Shown here piece by piece: positions 10,130 through 18,861 of a stretch of 64,000 nt of DNA; the stretch's first letter is position 1; the number at the start of each line of letters is the position of its first letter. The DNA is taken from the NCBI RefSeq assembly GCF_014836615.1, contig NZ_JACSQN010000008.1, forward strand, positions 121,688 through 185,687, in the 5' to 3' direction. The notes under the pieces were generated by a model, which saw nothing but the letters and a program-made list of their open reading frames with translations, had not been told where the DNA came from and searched no databases. A program made the translations under genes and the position numbers. Origin of the DNA: Sporosarcina quadrami. Lineage in GTDB: Bacteria > Bacillota > Bacilli > Bacillales_A > Planococcaceae.

Positions 10130-10140
10130 ACTACTATAAG

Positions 10141-10179
10141 AAAAAACGTCACTTGCAAATTTGGCAAGTGACGTTTTTT
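10141..10179. terminator. Bidirectional terminator
   Basis: A perfect 10-bp stem CGTCACTTGC / GCAAGTGACG around a short loop is flanked by A6 on the left and T6 on the right. It serves both the serine hydrolase and the convergent two-component operon. Confidence 0.93.
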
Positions 10180-10191
10180 CGGATGTCCTCA

Positions 10192-10929
10192 TTACACAAG
10201 TACAATTCCTTCAGCGACTAATAGGTCTTTCAACTCGTTGACTTTGTTCCGGCTAAGGGGAACAAGCGTCCCGTTGGTGAGTTCAAGTGTATAGGTTCTT
10301 GAAATGGAATCAGAATTGATGGATCTTATATTGTGCATGGGCACGATAAACGACTGGTGAGGACGATAGAAACCGTATGTTTCAAACATATCTTCAATGG
10401 CAGATATCGTATCACTCGATTCGAAGGAACCGAATTTCGTCACAATCGAAACTTTGCGGCCAATCTTTTCAATGTAGATGATATCTTCCACGTTGAAAAT
10501 CTTTATGCCGCCAGCTACACGCATGCCGATTTTTTTATTTTGATTATCCGCTTTCGGAGCACCTTGGAACCGTTCTTGAACGATCGCCATCGTTTTCTCA
10601 AGCCGGAAGAAATCGATCGGTTTCAATAAGAAGTCGATTGGATGGAAATCATAACCTTCCAGCGCAAATCCTGCATGCCCCGTTACAAAGATGATTTCGA
10701 TGTTTTTCTGAAGCGCCTGAATATGTTTCGCAAGCTCAAGTCCCGTAATATCGTTCATTTCTATATCAAGGAACATCAGATCGACTTTTTCATTGCGAAT
10801 GAACTCCATCGCTTCCTTACCGCTATGGACTTCACCTTTTAAAGTGACGAAGGAGTATGCAGATAAATGTGATTTGAGCAGGTTGATGGCGTTTTTGTCA
10901 TCATCTACTAATAATACGTTAATGTCCAA
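10192..10929 (-). CDS. LytTR-family response regulator
   Basis: 245 residues from a TTG at 10929, preferred because GAGGAG lies 9 nt upstream and the protein then opens directly with the receiver strand INVLLVDDD; the frame is open to a TTG at 10956. An N-terminal receiver domain shows the DDD acidic pocket, the phospho-acceptor Asp in MFLDIEM, and the conserved Lys in LLKPIDF. A C-terminal LytTR DNA-binding domain (about residues 145-245) contains IIYIEKIGRKVSI and RPHQSFIV. It follows the sensor kinase by 62 nt. The likely output is a small regulon. No obvious target operon is adjacent. Confidence 0.88.
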   Translation of the reverse strand: MDINVLLVDDDKNAINLLKSHLSAYSFVTLKGEVHSGKEAMEFIRNEKVDLMFLDIEMNDITGLELAKHIQALQKNIEIIFVTGHAGFALEGYDFHPIDFLLKPIDFFRLEKTMAIVQERFQGAPKADNQNKKIGMRVAGGIKIFNVEDIIYIEKIGRKVSIVTKFGSFESSDTISAIEDMFETYGFYRPHQSFIVPMHNIRSINSDSISRTYTLELTNGTLVPLSRNKVNELKDLLVAEGIVLV

Positions 10930-10991
10930 TATCCCCAACTCCTCTTTCAGATGCAAGCAATTGCTAATAATACTTCTATAAGCGTCGTCGT

Positions 10992-12329
10992 TTAACGTCG
11001 TCTCCTCGACGAAAGGGGCAATCGGACATGTATGACGAAAAAGTCTCCGGTCATTTCAGGAAAGATGACTCCTTCATAACCGCCGACGAGTCGCTCCAAA
11101 ACAGCGAGTCCGATTCCTTCATGCCCTTCTTTAGTTGTATAACCCGTCTCAAATATCTTTGCCATCCGCTCTTCATCCATCATAGATGAGTTCCCTACAC
11201 GGAAAACGAGCTGCCTCTTCTCCCGTTCAATATCAACAGTGATCAAGCGTTTTTCTTCTGGCAACTGTTCGACTTCTTCCATTGCATTTTGAATGAGATT
11301 TCCTAAGATTTTGTTCACATCGTAAATCGATGCCGGCATATCTCTCAAGTCATCCAAAATAGTATAACGGATTCGAATATTTTGTTTTTTTGCCTTATCA
11401 CTTTGCGTGTTCAAAAGCGCACTTATGGCCGGGTGTGCTACGGGCAATAATTCGTTAACTTCTTGAACTTGCTCGACCACTTCATCGATATAGTCGGAAG
11501 CCTCATCGTAACGCCCGGATTTTATCAAACCGAAAACGGAAGTGAGGTGAAGACTGAAATCATGTCGCTGAGATCGAATATAGTTAAAGAACTCATGCAT
11601 ATCAGTTTGGTATTGCTTATCCATGAAGATTTGCTCTTGCTCGATTTTATGAAACAGAGACGAACGGAGAAAGAGCAAAATAACGATGAGTATGAAGACC
11701 GACCAACCTGTCGTAAACAACCGATAAGAAATCGGAAAATCGTTTCGCACAAAGTATGTAAAAACTAAAAATACATCCACAGTCAAAAGTAATAAGATGC
11801 TTATGAGTAGGTGTCTCCAATATGGCTGACGTTGCCAATAGGACCGGCGTTCCCAGTCAAGTGGTTTCTCAATAAAGATCGAATTCGGAATAAGAGTTGG
11901 CTTAACTGTAAGAATTATATAGGTGATCAATACATTTGTAACAATAATAAACACTTCATTCATTATTAATACGAATGAATCCATATCCAAATCATTGGAA
12001 TAAAGAGCCAAGCCGAACAAATTACGTTCAACTAATTGGATGATAGCCAAATCGAAAGTCCATCCAAGAAGGACAGCAATAACCGATTGAAGAAATGGAA
12101 TCTTCATGTAGAGTACAAGGTAAATAAGTAGCAAAACGAACGCTGCTCCTGATAATTGATGAACAGGAAAGTAAAACCCGAGTCCACTAATAGCAACAAA
12201 GGCTATACCCGTACCAATAGCCATTTTCCGTATAGTATCTTGAATTTGGATACCGACAAGGGACAAGCCAAACGATAAGCCGGTAAAGATTGTAATGAAC
12301 AATGAGATATATGCGATTACCAGTTCCAT
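10992..12329 (-). CDS. Sensor histidine kinase, GHKL type (AgrC/NatK-like)
   Basis: 445 residues. The N-terminal 215 residues carry six or seven hydrophobic segments, the architecture of membrane-embedded sensors such as AgrC and NatK. The phospho-acceptor histidine lies in RSQRHDF near residue 256. The GHKL ATPase domain shows the N box NKILGNLIQNAMEE and a glycine-rich GIGLAVLERL motif near the C-terminus. It partners the LytTR regulator immediately downstream. Its ligand is unknown; no agrD-like peptide gene is visible next to it. A good extended -10 promoter lies upstream. Confidence 0.88.
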   Translation of the reverse strand: MELVIAYISLFITIFTGLSFGLSLVGIQIQDTIRKMAIGTGIAFVAISGLGFYFPVHQLSGAAFVLLLIYLVLYMKIPFLQSVIAVLLGWTFDLAIIQLVERNLFGLALYSNDLDMDSFVLIMNEVFIIVTNVLITYIILTVKPTLIPNSIFIEKPLDWERRSYWQRQPYWRHLLISILLLLTVDVFLVFTYFVRNDFPISYRLFTTGWSVFILIVILLFLRSSLFHKIEQEQIFMDKQYQTDMHEFFNYIRSQRHDFSLHLTSVFGLIKSGRYDEASDYIDEVVEQVQEVNELLPVAHPAISALLNTQSDKAKKQNIRIRYTILDDLRDMPASIYDVNKILGNLIQNAMEEVEQLPEEKRLITVDIEREKRQLVFRVGNSSMMDEERMAKIFETGYTTKEGHEGIGLAVLERLVGGYEGVIFPEMTGDFFVIHVRLPLSSRRRR

Positions 12330-12360
12330 TTCATCACCCGATGTCTTGTCTATTCATGTA

Positions 12361-12388
12361 ATTATAGCATATCTAAACATGTAAATAA
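12361..12388 (-). promoter_or_regulatory. Sigma-A promoter of the two-component operon (extended -10)
   Basis: On the minus strand TTATTT (12383-12388), a 16-nt spacer, and TGC-TATAAT (-10 at 12361-12366). The start codon lies about 25 nt beyond the expected transcription start. Confidence 0.5.
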
Positions 12389-12677
12389 TCTAATCACACT
12401 TTTTATGCTGTCAATATTTCTGTTCTTTTGACTGTAAGTTGACCCGAAATCTGACTATTTGAATGGGTAAACAAAGCGGTTGCTGAATGGAATGCGCTTT
12501 GCTACACTTCCACAATGGGCAAGTTAATGTACAAAATGAGTACGAAAAGTAACAGGTTTGCAGAACGTGTTGTTTCATTAAAATAGAGAGGTTACACTAT
12601 AAGGTAGTATTCTGAAAGTTTAAACATGAATTTCAGAGGAATTAATGCAGTTATGGATTCAAAAGGAGGAATGCCAA
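12389..12677. other. Non-coding gap between divergent histidine kinase and M16 protease operon
   Basis: No open frame with a plausible ribosome-binding site was found. A 7-bp inverted repeat CAAAGCG (12472-12478) / CGCTTTG (12495-12501) is present with no T-run. TTGCAG (12558) and TAAAAT (12579) are only 15 nt apart, so a plus-strand promoter here is uncertain. An AAAGGAGG site at 12662-12669 belongs to the next gene. Confidence 0.4.
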
Positions 12678-13973
12678 GTGAACGTTAACACGAAGCAAGG
12701 TACATTAATCAATGGCATGCATGTACATTTAATGCCAAGTAAAAAGTTCAAAACGAACACTGTGGAAGTGAAATTCCAGACAAAAATTAGCCGTGATACG
12801 ATAACTAGATTGGCTCTTTTACCGACAGTGCTACGAACAGGATGTCTTGAATATAAAACAAAAGCTGAAGTTCAAGAGCAATTAGATAATCTATATGGTG
12901 CAGGCATCGGTATCGGTGCATGGAAATCCGGAAAAAATCATATTCTGAACTTCCAAATGGACATGGCAAATGAAAAGTTCATACCGAATGAAAATACGCT
13001 TGCTGAGGAAGCGTTTTCATTTTTGAATAAAATGATCTTCCATCCGAATGTTATAGATGGGGCCTTCGATGAAGCGACTGTCGCGAAGGAAAAAGAGACG
13101 CTGCGCAGACAATTGGAAGCGATGAAGGATAATAAGATGTCCTATGCGAACACACGCCTAATCGATGAGATGGCGGAAGGTGAAGTATATGCAATTCATG
13201 GTCAGGGGTATGCCGAGGACCTTGAAGTGATTACTGGGAAAAGCCTGTATGATGCATATGCGAAAGTGTTGGAGACAGCGCGTGTAGATTTGTTCATCAC
13301 AGGAGATTTCAATTCTGAAAAGATGGAATCGACAATCCGTAAAGCGCTTGTCGGTTTGACTGATAGAGAAACCGAAGCAAAATCGGACGAGATGACTGTG
13401 TTCGAAGAGATGAAGAGCGTAAAAGAAGTTAAAGAAGTCGTTGAATATGAAGATATTCAACAAGCGAAATTGCATATCGGATATCGTACACATACAAACC
13501 TTCAAGACGAAGGTGTTGTGCCGATGTTGGTCGGATCAATGATACTTGGCGGCTATATGGGCTCATTGTTGTTTATGAATGTTCGTGAAAAGCACAGTCT
13601 TGCCTACTATGTTAACGCCAATATGGATGCATTCAGTGATAAGTTGTTCATCTATAGTGGAATTGCTGGTGCAGATTATGAGAAGACAATGCAAATTATC
13701 GATGAGCAAATTGAAGCGCTGCAAAAGGGCGAATTCACAGATGGCGTATTGGAAGAGTCGAAGTCATTACTTATTAGCGATTTGAAAGCGTCACAAGACA
13801 ATGCAATTGGTATGATCGATGATGTGTACAAGCAAATATTGACGGGCATCACAAAATCATCCGTAGACTTCATTGAAGAAGTGGCTGCCGTCGACAAAGA
13901 GGCAATTATGAAAGCCGCAAGCAAACTGGAGAAGGATACAATCTTCTTCTTGACGAGCAAGGAGGCAAACTGA
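12678..13973 (+). CDS. ymfF: M16 peptidase-like protein, non-catalytic partner (YmfF type)
   Basis: 431 residues from GTG at 12678, with AAAGGAGG 8 nt upstream; an in-frame ATG at 12645 lies before that site. The protein has the two-domain M16 fold but no HxxEH zinc motif, while the C-terminal half keeps the Arg/Tyr-type block REKHSLAYYV found in substrate-binding partner subunits. The next gene encodes the catalytic partner and overlaps by one base. Such paired M16 proteins act together as heterodimers, like mitochondrial processing peptidase subunits. In B. subtilis the pair ymfF-ymfH has the same order; the substrate is not known. Confidence 0.83.
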   Translation: MNVNTKQGTLINGMHVHLMPSKKFKTNTVEVKFQTKISRDTITRLALLPTVLRTGCLEYKTKAEVQEQLDNLYGAGIGIGAWKSGKNHILNFQMDMANEKFIPNENTLAEEAFSFLNKMIFHPNVIDGAFDEATVAKEKETLRRQLEAMKDNKMSYANTRLIDEMAEGEVYAIHGQGYAEDLEVITGKSLYDAYAKVLETARVDLFITGDFNSEKMESTIRKALVGLTDRETEAKSDEMTVFEEMKSVKEVKEVVEYEDIQQAKLHIGYRTHTNLQDEGVVPMLVGSMILGGYMGSLLFMNVREKHSLAYYVNANMDAFSDKLFIYSGIAGADYEKTMQIIDEQIEALQKGEFTDGVLEESKSLLISDLKASQDNAIGMIDDVYKQILTGITKSSVDFIEEVAAVDKEAIMKAASKLEKDTIFFLTSKEAN

Positions 13974-15262
13974 TGAGAGAAATTACATTTGAGAACGTTG
14001 ATGAAAAAGTCTATAAAGAAACATTGCCGAACGGCTTGGAAGTAATCCTCATTCCAAAAAGAGAAATGAATAATACATTTGCAACCTTTGTAACGGATTT
14101 TGGAGCTGCAGACCTATTCTTCGTTCCACTTGGCGGGAAAGAGCCGATTGAATCACCGATGGGCGTAGCGCACTTCCTCGAACATAAGCTTTTCGATAAA
14201 GGGGAAGACCGTGACATCGTTGCTGAATTCAGCAGACTCGGTGCACAATCCAATGCCTATACGAATGCTACTGAAACGGCTTATTATTTCGCGGCAACAG
14301 ATCATGCATATGAAAACGTGAGATTGCTTATCGATTTCGTACAGGATTCTTTCTTTGTCGAAGAAACAGTCGAAAGTGAGAAAGGAATTATCGTACAGGA
14401 ATCACAAATGTATGCAGATGATCCTGGCCAGCGTCTTTATTTCCTAATGCTGAAGTCATTGTTTAGCAAGCACCCAGTGAAAAACGAAGTGCTCGGTACA
14501 ATCGATTCAATTAACGGGATGACGAAAGAAGATCTCGATACTGCATTCAATACGTTCTATCATCCTTCCAATATGAAGCTTTGTGTAACAGGGAATTTCG
14601 ATCTTGAAAAAATGATGGATATGATTAAAGAAGATCAGGAAAAGAAAGAGTATCCTGCTCCGACAGAAATCGTTCGGATCCATACGGAAGAACCTGCTGC
14701 AGTTGCAAGTAAAGAAACGACAATCCATATGCCGATCGGATCACCGAAATGCAGTATCGGCATTAAGGAATATGAAACAGCGATCGACCCTGAACAACTT
14801 GCTAAACGTACGCGTCTGACAGAGATTACGCTTGATCATTTCTTCGGTTTAAGCGGCGAATTTTATAAAGAGCTGTATGATGAAGGGTTGATTGATGGAA
14901 CATACAATTATTCCCATACACTCGATAAGGATTTCGGTTTCACGATGCTGACAAGTAACTCGGATAATCCAGATGCGTTTGCTGACAAGCTGAAATCTCA
15001 GTTATTGTCGCTGAAGGATTACAAAGTAGATGCGGAGCTGTTTGAACGTTTGAAGAAGCGGACAATCGGACGCACGTTACGGAAGATGAATTCAATTGAA
15101 GCGAATGCAGAAGAGTATGTGTGGCATGCGATTAGAGGAATCGAGTATTTCGATACGATTCCGACGATCCAGTCATTAACTGTTGAAGACTGGCAGTCAT
15201 TCTTGAAAGTTTGGATTTCTGAAGAACGTCTGGCAGTATGTACGATCATGCCGGAGAATTAA
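13973..15262 (+). CDS. ymfH: Zinc-dependent M16 peptidase, catalytic partner (YmfH type)
   Basis: 429 residues. The inverted zinc motif HFLEH lies near residue 66 in GVAHFLEHKLF, followed about 75 residues later by a glutamate in ESEKGIIVQE that completes the metal site. The C-terminal half is a second, degenerate M16 domain. It is translationally coupled to the upstream partner (TGATG overlap). A cytoplasmic peptidase of the YmfF/YmfH pair; the substrate is not identifiable from context. The downstream terminator is shared with convergent brnQ. Confidence 0.88.
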   Translation: MREITFENVDEKVYKETLPNGLEVILIPKREMNNTFATFVTDFGAADLFFVPLGGKEPIESPMGVAHFLEHKLFDKGEDRDIVAEFSRLGAQSNAYTNATETAYYFAATDHAYENVRLLIDFVQDSFFVEETVESEKGIIVQESQMYADDPGQRLYFLMLKSLFSKHPVKNEVLGTIDSINGMTKEDLDTAFNTFYHPSNMKLCVTGNFDLEKMMDMIKEDQEKKEYPAPTEIVRIHTEEPAAVASKETTIHMPIGSPKCSIGIKEYETAIDPEQLAKRTRLTEITLDHFFGLSGEFYKELYDEGLIDGTYNYSHTLDKDFGFTMLTSNSDNPDAFADKLKSQLLSLKDYKVDAELFERLKKRTIGRTLRKMNSIEANAEEYVWHAIRGIEYFDTIPTIQSLTVEDWQSFLKVWISEERLAVCTIMPEN

Positions 15263-15270
15263 AAAAACAA

Positions 15271-15320
15271 ACGGCAAGTGCAAGGACAGGTTAATGTCCA
15301 GGCGCTTGCCGTCTTTTTTT
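15271..15320. terminator. Terminator between ymfH and brnQ, overlapping the brnQ 3' end
   Basis: ACGGCAAG...CTTGCCGT stem followed by T7 on the plus strand and preceded by A7 for the minus strand. It overlaps the last codons of brnQ. Confidence 0.85.
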
Positions 15321-16622
15321 ATGTGCGTAGAAACCGTAAATATAGCCGATGATAGCCAATATGATCGCTGGCGCAATCCAGCCGATGCCTTCTTCATAGA
15401 GTGGAAGATGTTGCAAAATACTTGTAACGAGGCTAAATGTGATACCGAATTCTTTCAACATATCAAAAAAGCCGATAAAGCCCGCTCCAGCTAACGCAAA
15501 TAAATAAACTGATCGGTAACCGTTGAACAAGTTGTGGAAAAAGCTTAAACAGATAAGGACAATCGCCAACGGGTAAATTCCGATGAGGATTGGCAAAGTA
15601 ATAGAAATAAGTTGTGTCAATCCGATATTTGCAATGAATGTACTGAAAACACTTATTATGAGCACTATCCATTTGTAGGAAATACTTGGAAATGTATTCG
15701 AGAAAAATGTCGAACACGCTGATACGAGGCCAACAGAAGTTGTCAAACAGGCAAGTAGTACAGCTATTCCAAGCAGTATTTGTCCAGTTGTACCCATCAA
15801 TTCATACGTCAATTTCGTTAGAATGATGCCACCGTTTTCTGCATCAGGAGCTATCGTCCGACTCGTCATTCCTAAGTAAGCTAACCCGATATAGACTAGA
15901 CTAAGACCAAATACAGCGATTAAACCTGACTTCATTGTCGACTTCATAATGACTTTTTTGTCCGTAATGCCCTTTGCTTTAATGGCATTAATAACAATAA
16001 TGCCAAATACAAGAGCTGCAATCGCGTCCATCGTCAAATAGCCTTTTATGAATCCTTGCGTAAAAGGATTATTGACATAGTCCGCTTGTGGTGGACCACT
16101 TATGCCGGCAGGTTTTAAGATCCCCAGCATAACAATGGATGTAACGATTACTAATAGAATTGGCGTCAATATTTTACCAAAGCGATCTAATATTTTACTT
16201 GGCGTCAATGCTAGCCATGCAGTAACGGTAAAAAATAGGATTGTGAATAAAGTTAATGTGAAAGTTGTGTATACATAAGGGACGAATGGTGAAGCACCTA
16301 TTTCAAATGCTACTGTCGCTGTTCTCGGAACTCCGAACAGTGGTCCGATTGCCATATAGACAACAACCGCAAATACGATTCCGAATAAGGGATGCGCTTT
16401 TTTTGCAAGGTCACTTAACTGGTCACCGCTTCGTGCAACTGCAACAACGCCGAGGAAAGGCAAACCAACTCCTGTTAAAAGAAAACCCGCGATTGTAATC
16501 CATGTGGCCGTACCAGCCTGTTGTCCAACTAAAGGGGGAAAGATCATATTGCCTGCACCGAAAAACAATGCGAACATGACAAGCCCGAGTTTAATAGTGT
16601 CTCTTGGTGTAAATTTATTCAT
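15291..16622 (-). CDS. brnQ: Branched-chain amino acid:cation symporter, LIVCS family
   Basis: 443 residues with about 12 hydrophobic segments, typical of BrnQ carriers that import leucine, isoleucine and valine with Na+ or H+. Recognisable blocks are LFFGAGNMIFPP at the N-terminus, GVPRTATVAFE near residue 98, and YLTMDAIAALVFG near mid-protein. The start follows a GGAGG site. The gene is monocistronic, with a clear promoter 60-90 nt upstream and a shared terminator. No T-box or other long leader fits in the short upstream region. Confidence 0.93.
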   Translation of the reverse strand: MNKFTPRDTIKLGLVMFALFFGAGNMIFPPLVGQQAGTATWITIAGFLLTGVGLPFLGVVAVARSGDQLSDLAKKAHPLFGIVFAVVVYMAIGPLFGVPRTATVAFEIGASPFVPYVYTTFTLTLFTILFFTVTAWLALTPSKILDRFGKILTPILLVIVTSIVMLGILKPAGISGPPQADYVNNPFTQGFIKGYLTMDAIAALVFGIIVINAIKAKGITDKKVIMKSTMKSGLIAVFGLSLVYIGLAYLGMTSRTIAPDAENGGIILTKLTYELMGTTGQILLGIAVLLACLTTSVGLVSACSTFFSNTFPSISYKWIVLIISVFSTFIANIGLTQLISITLPILIGIYPLAIVLICLSFFHNLFNGYRSVYLFALAGAGFIGFFDMLKEFGITFSLVTSILQHLPLYEEGIGWIAPAIILAIIGYIYGFYAHKKRRQAPGH

Positions 16623-16679
16623 TTATAATCCTCCGACACTAGAATCCAATCTGATTTTTTGTAAAACATATCAGTGGTC

Positions 16680-16709
16680 ACTATAATTGAAAACCTAATG
16701 TTCTGTCAA
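16680..16709 (-). promoter_or_regulatory. Sigma-A promoter of brnQ
   Basis: On the minus strand TTGACA (16704-16709), an 18-nt spacer, and TATAGT (16680-16685). Confidence 0.65.
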
Positions 16710-16719
16710 GTTAAGGTGT

Positions 16720-16780
16720 TTGACATACATTTTAAAGTAGGTAAATGTCCAGTCCGATACCCATACTTATACATACACTA
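16720..16780 (+). promoter_or_regulatory. Candidate promoters of the YjcZ gene
   Basis: CATACACTA at 16772-16780 matches the mother-cell sigma-E -10 (CATACAxT) and the sigma-K -10 (CATAxxxTA). It sits where transcription would start about 20 nt before the start codon; a matching -35 is not clear. TTGACA (16720) with TAAATG 16 nt downstream is an alternative sigma-A pair. Confidence 0.33.
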
Positions 16781-16809
16781 ACACATCAAGTGATCTGGAG
16801 GTGTTGAGA

Positions 16810-16929
16810 ATGTCTGGAAATGTTGGAGGACACTGTGGAAACAATAGCGGCGGATTTACGCTAATCGTCGTCTTATTTATTCTATTGATCATAGTCGGAG
16901 CGTCATATGTAGGTGGCGGATTCTGTTGA
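16810..16929 (+). CDS. YjcZ-family small sporulation protein
   Basis: 39 residues, missed by ordinary ORF length limits. A Gly/Asn-rich N-terminus is followed by [19 protein letters not shown], one hydrophobic helix, and a GGGFC end. The [13 protein letters not shown] block is the signature of the YjcZ family of small sporulation-associated proteins found in many copies in Bacilli. The GGAGGTG site lies 7 nt before the ATG, and a strong terminator follows, so it forms its own small unit. Its exact role is unknown; localisation in the forespore or spore membrane is an inference from the helix and family. Confidence 0.88.
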   Translation: MSGNVGGHCGNNSGGFTLIVVLFILLIIVGASYVGGGFC

Positions 16930-16953
16930 TCGTCAAACGGGGCTGAGAAATAA

Positions 16954-16982
16954 AGGCGCACAAAATTTGTGCGTCTTTTTTA
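16954..16982 (+). terminator. Terminator of the YjcZ gene
   Basis: An 8-bp CGCACAAA/TTTGTGCG stem is followed by TCTTTTTT. Confidence 0.88.
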
Positions 16983-17096
16983 ATTTTTTCTAATTCAACA
17001 AAATCTCTTTCTTACTACGCGATAAGTATGTTAACATTCAGAATAGAAGATGCAATCTTACAATATACTAGTTGGATTAGATGAGGAGGAAATACT

Positions 17097-18809
17097 ATGT
17101 TGAATACAGCTGAAAATAAGTTTGCTAGTTATCCGCAACAACCACATGGTGGAAAATTGGTGGACAAGGTTGTTACTGGAAAAGAACGGGATGAAGAACT
17201 AATCAGGGCGAGACAATTACCGACAATCATGGTAGATATGGAAGCGGTTATCACGCTTGAAATGATTGCGACAGGCGTACTGTCACCAAACGAAGGGTTC
17301 ATGAAGGAAGATGATTATACATCCGTATTAGAAAAAGGACGCCTCGCGGACGGCACAGTATGGCCAGTACCGCTAAGTTTTGCACCGACAGGTTCTAAAA
17401 ATAGCGAAATCATTGCGACTTTGGCAGTCGGTGATGAAGTGGCACTTGCTAATGAAAACAATGAACCTGTAGCGATATTGCAGCTTGAAGATATTTTTGC
17501 CTATGACAAAGCGTATCGCGCAACTCATTTATTCGGAACGACAGACCGCAATCACCCAGGTGTCGATGCGATTTATAGAAGGATGGGTGATACTGCACTT
17601 GCGGGTCCAATTCGTTTGTTGCAACGAGTTGATTGGGGTCCCTTTGAGAAACTTCGATTAGAACCAAAAGATACATGGTATGAATTTTATGAAGAAAAAA
17701 AATTCCGTTCTACAGCGGGTTTCATCACAGGTGCAAATCCATTGCATAGAGGGCATGAGTATATTCATAAAAATGCTTTGGAAGAGATCGACGGACTACT
17801 TCTGCAACCGTTAGTGGAAATGGCGAAGCGTGAATACACACGACATGAATTTAGAATGCTGTCTTATAAAAGTGTATTGGAAACGTATTATCCTAAAGGC
17901 AGATCGATACTGGCACCACTGCGCGTAACATATATCTTTGCAGGTCCTCGGGAAACAGTGTTGCATGCATTAATTATGAAAAACTATGGCTGTACACATG
18001 CATTAATCGGACGTGATCATGCAGGAATCGGTGATTACTATGATAAGTATGCAAGTCATAGCATTTTCGACCAATTTAAACCGGAAGAACTCGGTATTGA
18101 TATCCGTTTGTTCCATGAAGTGTTTTATTGTACACGTTGCGACGCTCAGGCAACTGAACAATCATGCCCGCATGATGTTCAGTATCGCATTAATATATCT
18201 GGTACTGGCATCCGTGAAATGCTGAGACATGGTATCATGCCACCGAAGGAAATTGTCCGACCGGAATCTGCACGTATTGCAATCCAAGGTGTACAACCGA
18301 AGGGGCTCGATGAATCGGATGAATCTATTTCACCTGTCGGAAAGACCATTAAGAGTATGTTCCCATTCTATTTGGACAGAACAAGATTGGGCGGACCGAA
18401 GCGCTTGAAACCGTTGACGATTGAGGAACTGACGAATCGCGACCTTGAGGCGGTGAATCTAGATGTACGAGCCAATGCTGACCGGATCTATCAAGACATT
18501 TACGACGAGTATACTAGTGTCGGGGATACAAATCGGAATCTACAGCCTGAATGGGTGATGGACACACGTGCAGCCTTGCATCATCAGCAACAGATGGTCG
18601 TAGAGGATCTCGAGGAAAAAGTGAAGCAGGCACCGAAGACAGCATCGGATGAATTCATGTATCAAGACAAAGAAGAAGCGGAAAAAGAGCTGAATGTAGC
18701 TAAGAAGATTCTAGGAGATATCCCTAAAGTGCTTCGACCGGATGATTTCGATTACCGCACGTGGAATGTGTTGCCGTATAAGAGGTACCGTGGAAGCGAT
18801 GAGGAATAA
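17097..18809 (+). CDS. ATP-sulfurylase-like nucleotidyltransferase with altered sulfate site and long C-terminal extension
   Basis: 570 residues; bacterial ATP sulfurylases are normally about 380-400. Residues 1-395 align by eye with the Sat family: an N-terminal PUA-like domain, NPLHRGHE (His217 and His220 of the HxGH nucleotidyl-transfer motif), DGLLLQPLV, AGPRE, NYGCTH, GRDHAG (305-310), a Cys345-x2-Cys348...Cys357-His359 zinc-type cluster, and ISGTGIREML. The usual QTRN motif before the first histidine reads TGAN (211-214), so the Gln and Arg that bind sulfate in known enzymes are absent. Residues 396-570 are an additional hydrophilic domain I do not recognise. A GAGGAGG site precedes the ATG. 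The gene is solitary, with no cysH, cysC or sulfate transporter nearby, so activity on sulfate is doubtful. Confidence 0.75.
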   Translation: MLNTAENKFASYPQQPHGGKLVDKVVTGKERDEELIRARQLPTIMVDMEAVITLEMIATGVLSPNEGFMKEDDYTSVLEKGRLADGTVWPVPLSFAPTGSKNSEIIATLAVGDEVALANENNEPVAILQLEDIFAYDKAYRATHLFGTTDRNHPGVDAIYRRMGDTALAGPIRLLQRVDWGPFEKLRLEPKDTWYEFYEEKKFRSTAGFITGANPLHRGHEYIHKNALEEIDGLLLQPLVEMAKREYTRHEFRMLSYKSVLETYYPKGRSILAPLRVTYIFAGPRETVLHALIMKNYGCTHALIGRDHAGIGDYYDKYASHSIFDQFKPEELGIDIRLFHEVFYCTRCDAQATEQSCPHDVQYRINISGTGIREMLRHGIMPPKEIVRPESARIAIQGVQPKGLDESDESISPVGKTIKSMFPFYLDRTRLGGPKRLKPLTIEELTNRDLEAVNLDVRANADRIYQDIYDEYTSVGDTNRNLQPEWVMDTRAALHHQQQMVVEDLEEKVKQAPKTASDEFMYQDKEEAEKELNVAKKILGDIPKVLRPDDFDYRTWNVLPYKRYRGSDEE

Positions 18810-18812
18810 GAG

Positions 18813-18861
18813 AAAAAGGAAAACAGCCGGAGACTGAAGTGCCGGCTGTTTTCCTTTTTTT
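18813..18861. terminator. Bidirectional terminator between the sulfurylase-like gene and the PBP gene
   Basis: A GGAAAACAGCCGG / CCGGCTGTTTTCC stem flanked by A-rich and T7 tracts. Confidence 0.93.

Noticed and set aside
12472..12501. Inverted repeat CAAAGCG/CGCTTTG as a terminator
   Set aside because: There is no T-run, and it lies between divergent genes where no terminator is needed.
16623..16810. T-box leader for brnQ
   Set aside because: The promoter lies only about 60 nt upstream of the start and leaves no room for a T-box; no TGGNACCGCG-like motif is present.
17097..18809. Fusion of ATP sulfurylase with APS kinase
   Set aside because: The C-terminal 175 residues have no P-loop (GxxGxGK) and no APS-kinase motifs.
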